Source: Megaustenia siamemsis
Lineage: Eukaryota; Mollusca; Gastropoda; Stylommatophora; Ariophantidae
DNA length: 64,000 bases
Direction: 5' to 3'
Assembly: GCA_032433765.1 (NCBI GenBank)
Contig: JAVIAB010000073.1
Span: forward strand, 61,154,552 to 61,218,551
In this document: positions 60,961 to 64,000 of the stretch, piece by piece
How the letters are laid out: each line of letters opens with the position of its first letter
How positions within the stretch are numbered: the stretch's first letter is position 1
Position numbers and translations under genes: made by a program
Notes under the pieces: generated by a model
Seen by the model: only the letters and a program-made list of their open reading frames with translations
Databases searched by the model: none
Told to the model about the DNA's origin: nothing

Positions 60961-63790
60961 GGAACATAAATAGTCCAGTATAACACTACCATGAAACATA
61001 ATTGAACATAACACCATCATAGAACATAAACAGTGACCTTAACATCATCAATGAAGCATAAACAGTGAGCTTAACATCATCAAGAAACATAAACAGTGAG
61101 CTTAACATCATCAAGAAACATAAACTGTGAGCTTAACATCATCAAGAAACATAAACTGTGAGCTTAACATCATCAAGAAACATAAACTGTGAGCTTAACA
61201 TCATCAAGAAACATAAACTGTGAGCTTAACATCATCAAGAAACATAAACTGTGAGCTTAACATCATCAAGGAACATAAACTGTGAGCTTAACATCATAAA
61301 AGAACATAAACTGTGAGCTTAACATCATCAATGAAACATAAACTGTGAGCTTAACATCATCAAAGAACATAAACTGTGAGCTTAACATCATCAAGAAACA
61401 TAAATGATCAATCTTAACATCATCAAGAAACATAAACTGTGAGCTTAACATAATCAAGGAACATAAACTGTGAGCTTAACATCATCAAAGAACATAAACT
61501 GTGAGCTTAACATCATCATTGAAACATAAATGATCAATCTTAACATCATCAATGAAACATAAACTGTGAGCTTAACATCATCAATGAAACATAAACTGTG
61601 AGCTTAACATCATCAAAGAGCATAAACTGTGAGCTTAACATCATCAATGAAACATAAACTGTGAGCTTAACATCATCAATGAAACATAAACTGTGAGCTT
61701 AACATCATCAAAGAACATAAACTGTGAGCTTAACATCATCAAAGAACATAAACTGTGACCTTAACATCATCAACGAACATAAACTGTGAGCTTAACATCA
61801 TCAATGAAACATAAACGATCAATCTTAACATTATCAAGAAACATAAACTGTCACCTTAACATTATCAATGAAACATAAACGATCAATCTTAACATTATCA
61901 AGAAACATAAACTGTGACCTTAACATTATCAATGAAGCATAAACAGTGAGCTTAACACCATCAAGGAACATAAACTGTGAGCTTAACATCATCAAAGAAC
62001 ATAAACTGTGAGCTTAACATCATCATTGAAACATAAATGATCAATCTTAACATCATCAATGAAACATAAACTGTGAGCTTAACATCATCAATGAAACATA
62101 AACTGTGAGCTTAACATCATCAAAGAGCATAAACTGTGAGCTTAACATCATCAATGAAACATAAACTGTGAGCTTAACATCATCAATGAAACATAAACTG
62201 TGAGCTTAACATCATCAAAGAACATAAACTGTGAGCTTAACATCATCAAAGAACATAAACTGTGAGCTTAACATCATCAAGAAACATAAATGATCAATCT
62301 TAACATCATCAAGAAACATAAACTGTGAGCTTAACATAATCAAGGAACATAAACTGTGAGCTTAACATCATCAAAGAACATAAACTGTGAGCTTAACATC
62401 ATCATTGAAACATAAATGATCAATCTTAACATCATCAATGAAACATAAACTGTGAGCTTAACATCATCAATGAAACATACACTGTGAGCTTAACATCATC
62501 AAAGAGCATAAACTGTGAGCTTAACATCATCAATGAAACATAAACTGTGAGCTTAACATCATCAATGAAACATAAACTGTGAGCTTAACATCATCAAAGA
62601 ACATAAACTGTGAGCTTAACATAATCAAAGAACATAAACTGTGACCTTAACATCATCAAAGAACATAAACAGTGAGCTTAACATCATCAATGAAACATAA
62701 ACGATCAATCTTAACATTGTCAAGAAACATAAACTGTGACCTTAACATTATCAATGAAACATAAACGATCAATCTTAACATTATCAAGAAACATAAACTG
62801 TGACCTTAACATTATCAAAGAACATAAACTAATATAACATATAATGAAGCATAAACAGTGAGCTTAACACCATCAAGGAACATAAACTGTGAGCTTAACA
62901 TCATCAAAGAACATAAACTGTGAGCTTAACATCATCATTGAAACATAAATGATCAATCTTAACATCATCAATGAAACATAAACTGTGAGCTTAACATCAT
63001 CAATGAAACATAAACTGTGAGCTTAACATCATCAAGGAGCATAAACTGTGAGCTTAACATCATCGATGAAACATAAACTGTGAGCTTAACATCATCAATG
63101 AAACATAAACTGTGAGCTTAACATCATCAAAGAACATAAACTGTGAGCTTAACATCATCAAAGAACATAAACTGTGAGCTTAACATCATCAAAGAACATA
63201 AACTGTGAGCTTAACATCGTCAATGAAACATAAACTGTGAGCTTAACATCATCAAGGAACATAAACTGTGAGCTTAACATCATCAAAGAACATAAACAGT
63301 GAGCTTAACATCATCAATGAAACATAAACGATCAATCTTAACATTATCAAGAAACATAAACTGTGACCTTAACATCATCAATGAAGCATAAACAGTGAGC
63401 TTAACACCATCAAGGAACATAAACTGTGAGCTTAACATCATCAAAGAACATAAACTGTGAGTTTAACATCTTCAATGAAACATAAACTGTGAGCATAACA
63501 TCATCAATGAAACATAAACTGTGAGCTTAACATCATCAAAGAACATAAATTGTGAGCTTAACATCATCAAAGAACATAAACTGTGAGCTTAATATCATCA
63601 ATGAAACATAAACGATCAATCTTAACATCATCAAAAACATAAACTGTGAGCTTAACATCATCAAGAAACATAAACTGTAAACTTAACATCATTAATGAAA
63701 CAATCAATTATAAACGATCATCATCAAGAAACATAAACAGTGAGCTTAACATCAAGAAACATAAACAACCAATCTTAACACACTCACGGA
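60961..63790. repeat. 31-bp minisatellite with higher-order structure (about 90 units)
   Basis: Unit AACATAAACTGTGAGCTTAA plus CATCATCAAAG, 30-32 bp (AAG, AATGA, AAGGA endings). Interspersed units read AAATGATCAATCTTAACATC or AAACGATCAATCTTAACATT. The marker string CATCATCATTGAAACATAAA recurs at about 61511, 62018, 62397 and 62930, each time followed by similar unit orders, so blocks of 0.4-0.9 kb were duplicated. Both edges are diverged. Confidence 0.97.
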
Positions 63791-64000
63791 ACATAACAGT
63801 TGAGTATATTACCGGCTGACGACACGCTGTTATATAGATGCTCAATTAATACAATAACCAAGCAGCTCTTCTACATGACTGTCCTAACCAGGCACACATT
63901 TGTGTGAGAAGAAAACTGCTTCCGGTTTTGTTTTGGGGGCACGAATTATCTAGATACCTTACTTGAAAAAAACCATCCAGCAAAAGTCAAATCTTCTAAC
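63791..64000. other. Unique right edge, no gene seen
   Basis: Nothing recognised in the last 210 bases. Confidence 0.5.

Noticed and set aside
1..64000. Telomeric repeats (TTAGGG or similar)
   Set aside because: None of the arrays has a telomere-like unit.

Overview
This is non-coding, repeat-dominated animal DNA, most likely from a marine invertebrate. A mollusc-like lophotrochozoan is my guess, not a demonstrated assignment. The evidence is tRNA-derived SINEs, 5'-truncated LINEs of several families, a Penelope-like element, GT-AG splice signals and very many long minisatellites. No prokaryotic gene organisation, rRNA, CRISPR array or operon is visible. About 69% of the window (roughly 44 of 64 kb, by summing array lengths) lies in eleven long tandem arrays with unrelated monomers. 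Nearly all long open frames are by-products of those arrays.

Layout. 1-397 is a 39-bp repeat. 1105-1760 is a minus-strand LINE 3' end whose tail has expanded into a pyrimidine-rich minisatellite. About 2050-33160 is a 31-kb satellite with 38-45 bp monomers and higher-order duplications at several scales. 33311-33677 is a complete tRNA-derived SINE between 13-bp target duplications. 33.7-38.5 kb holds LINE scraps, a (CA)n tract, a 20-bp repeat array and, on the minus strand, three phase-compatible candidate exons of a small secreted protein. This is the only candidate host gene in the window. 38.7-41.4 kb has a 27-bp and a 33-bp array. 41.4-43.3 kb has a dispersed repeat and a decayed LINE with an RNase H domain. 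44.3-45.05 kb is a 45-bp array with an uninterrupted plus-strand frame.

45.5-47.7 kb is a decayed Penelope-like element (reverse transcriptase, then GIY-YIG). 48.0-49.1 kb is another 39-bp array. 49.5-53.05 kb is a patchwork of LINE fragments on both strands plus the second copy of the dispersed repeat. 53.06-53.46 kb is a 20-bp array. 54.0-58.66 kb is a 44-bp array interrupted by a young LINE 3' fragment with an intact 213-residue frame. 59.0-59.87 kb has an old SINE, a LINE 3' end and a scrap of the RNase H LINE. 59.9-60.6 kb is a 17-bp array and 61.0-63.8 kb a 31-bp array.

No pathway or operon logic applies. The interpretable biology is sequence turnover: retroelement insertion, seeding of arrays near element tails, and amplification of arrays into higher-order structure around one possible small secreted-protein gene. 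Array copy numbers and duplications depend on correct assembly.
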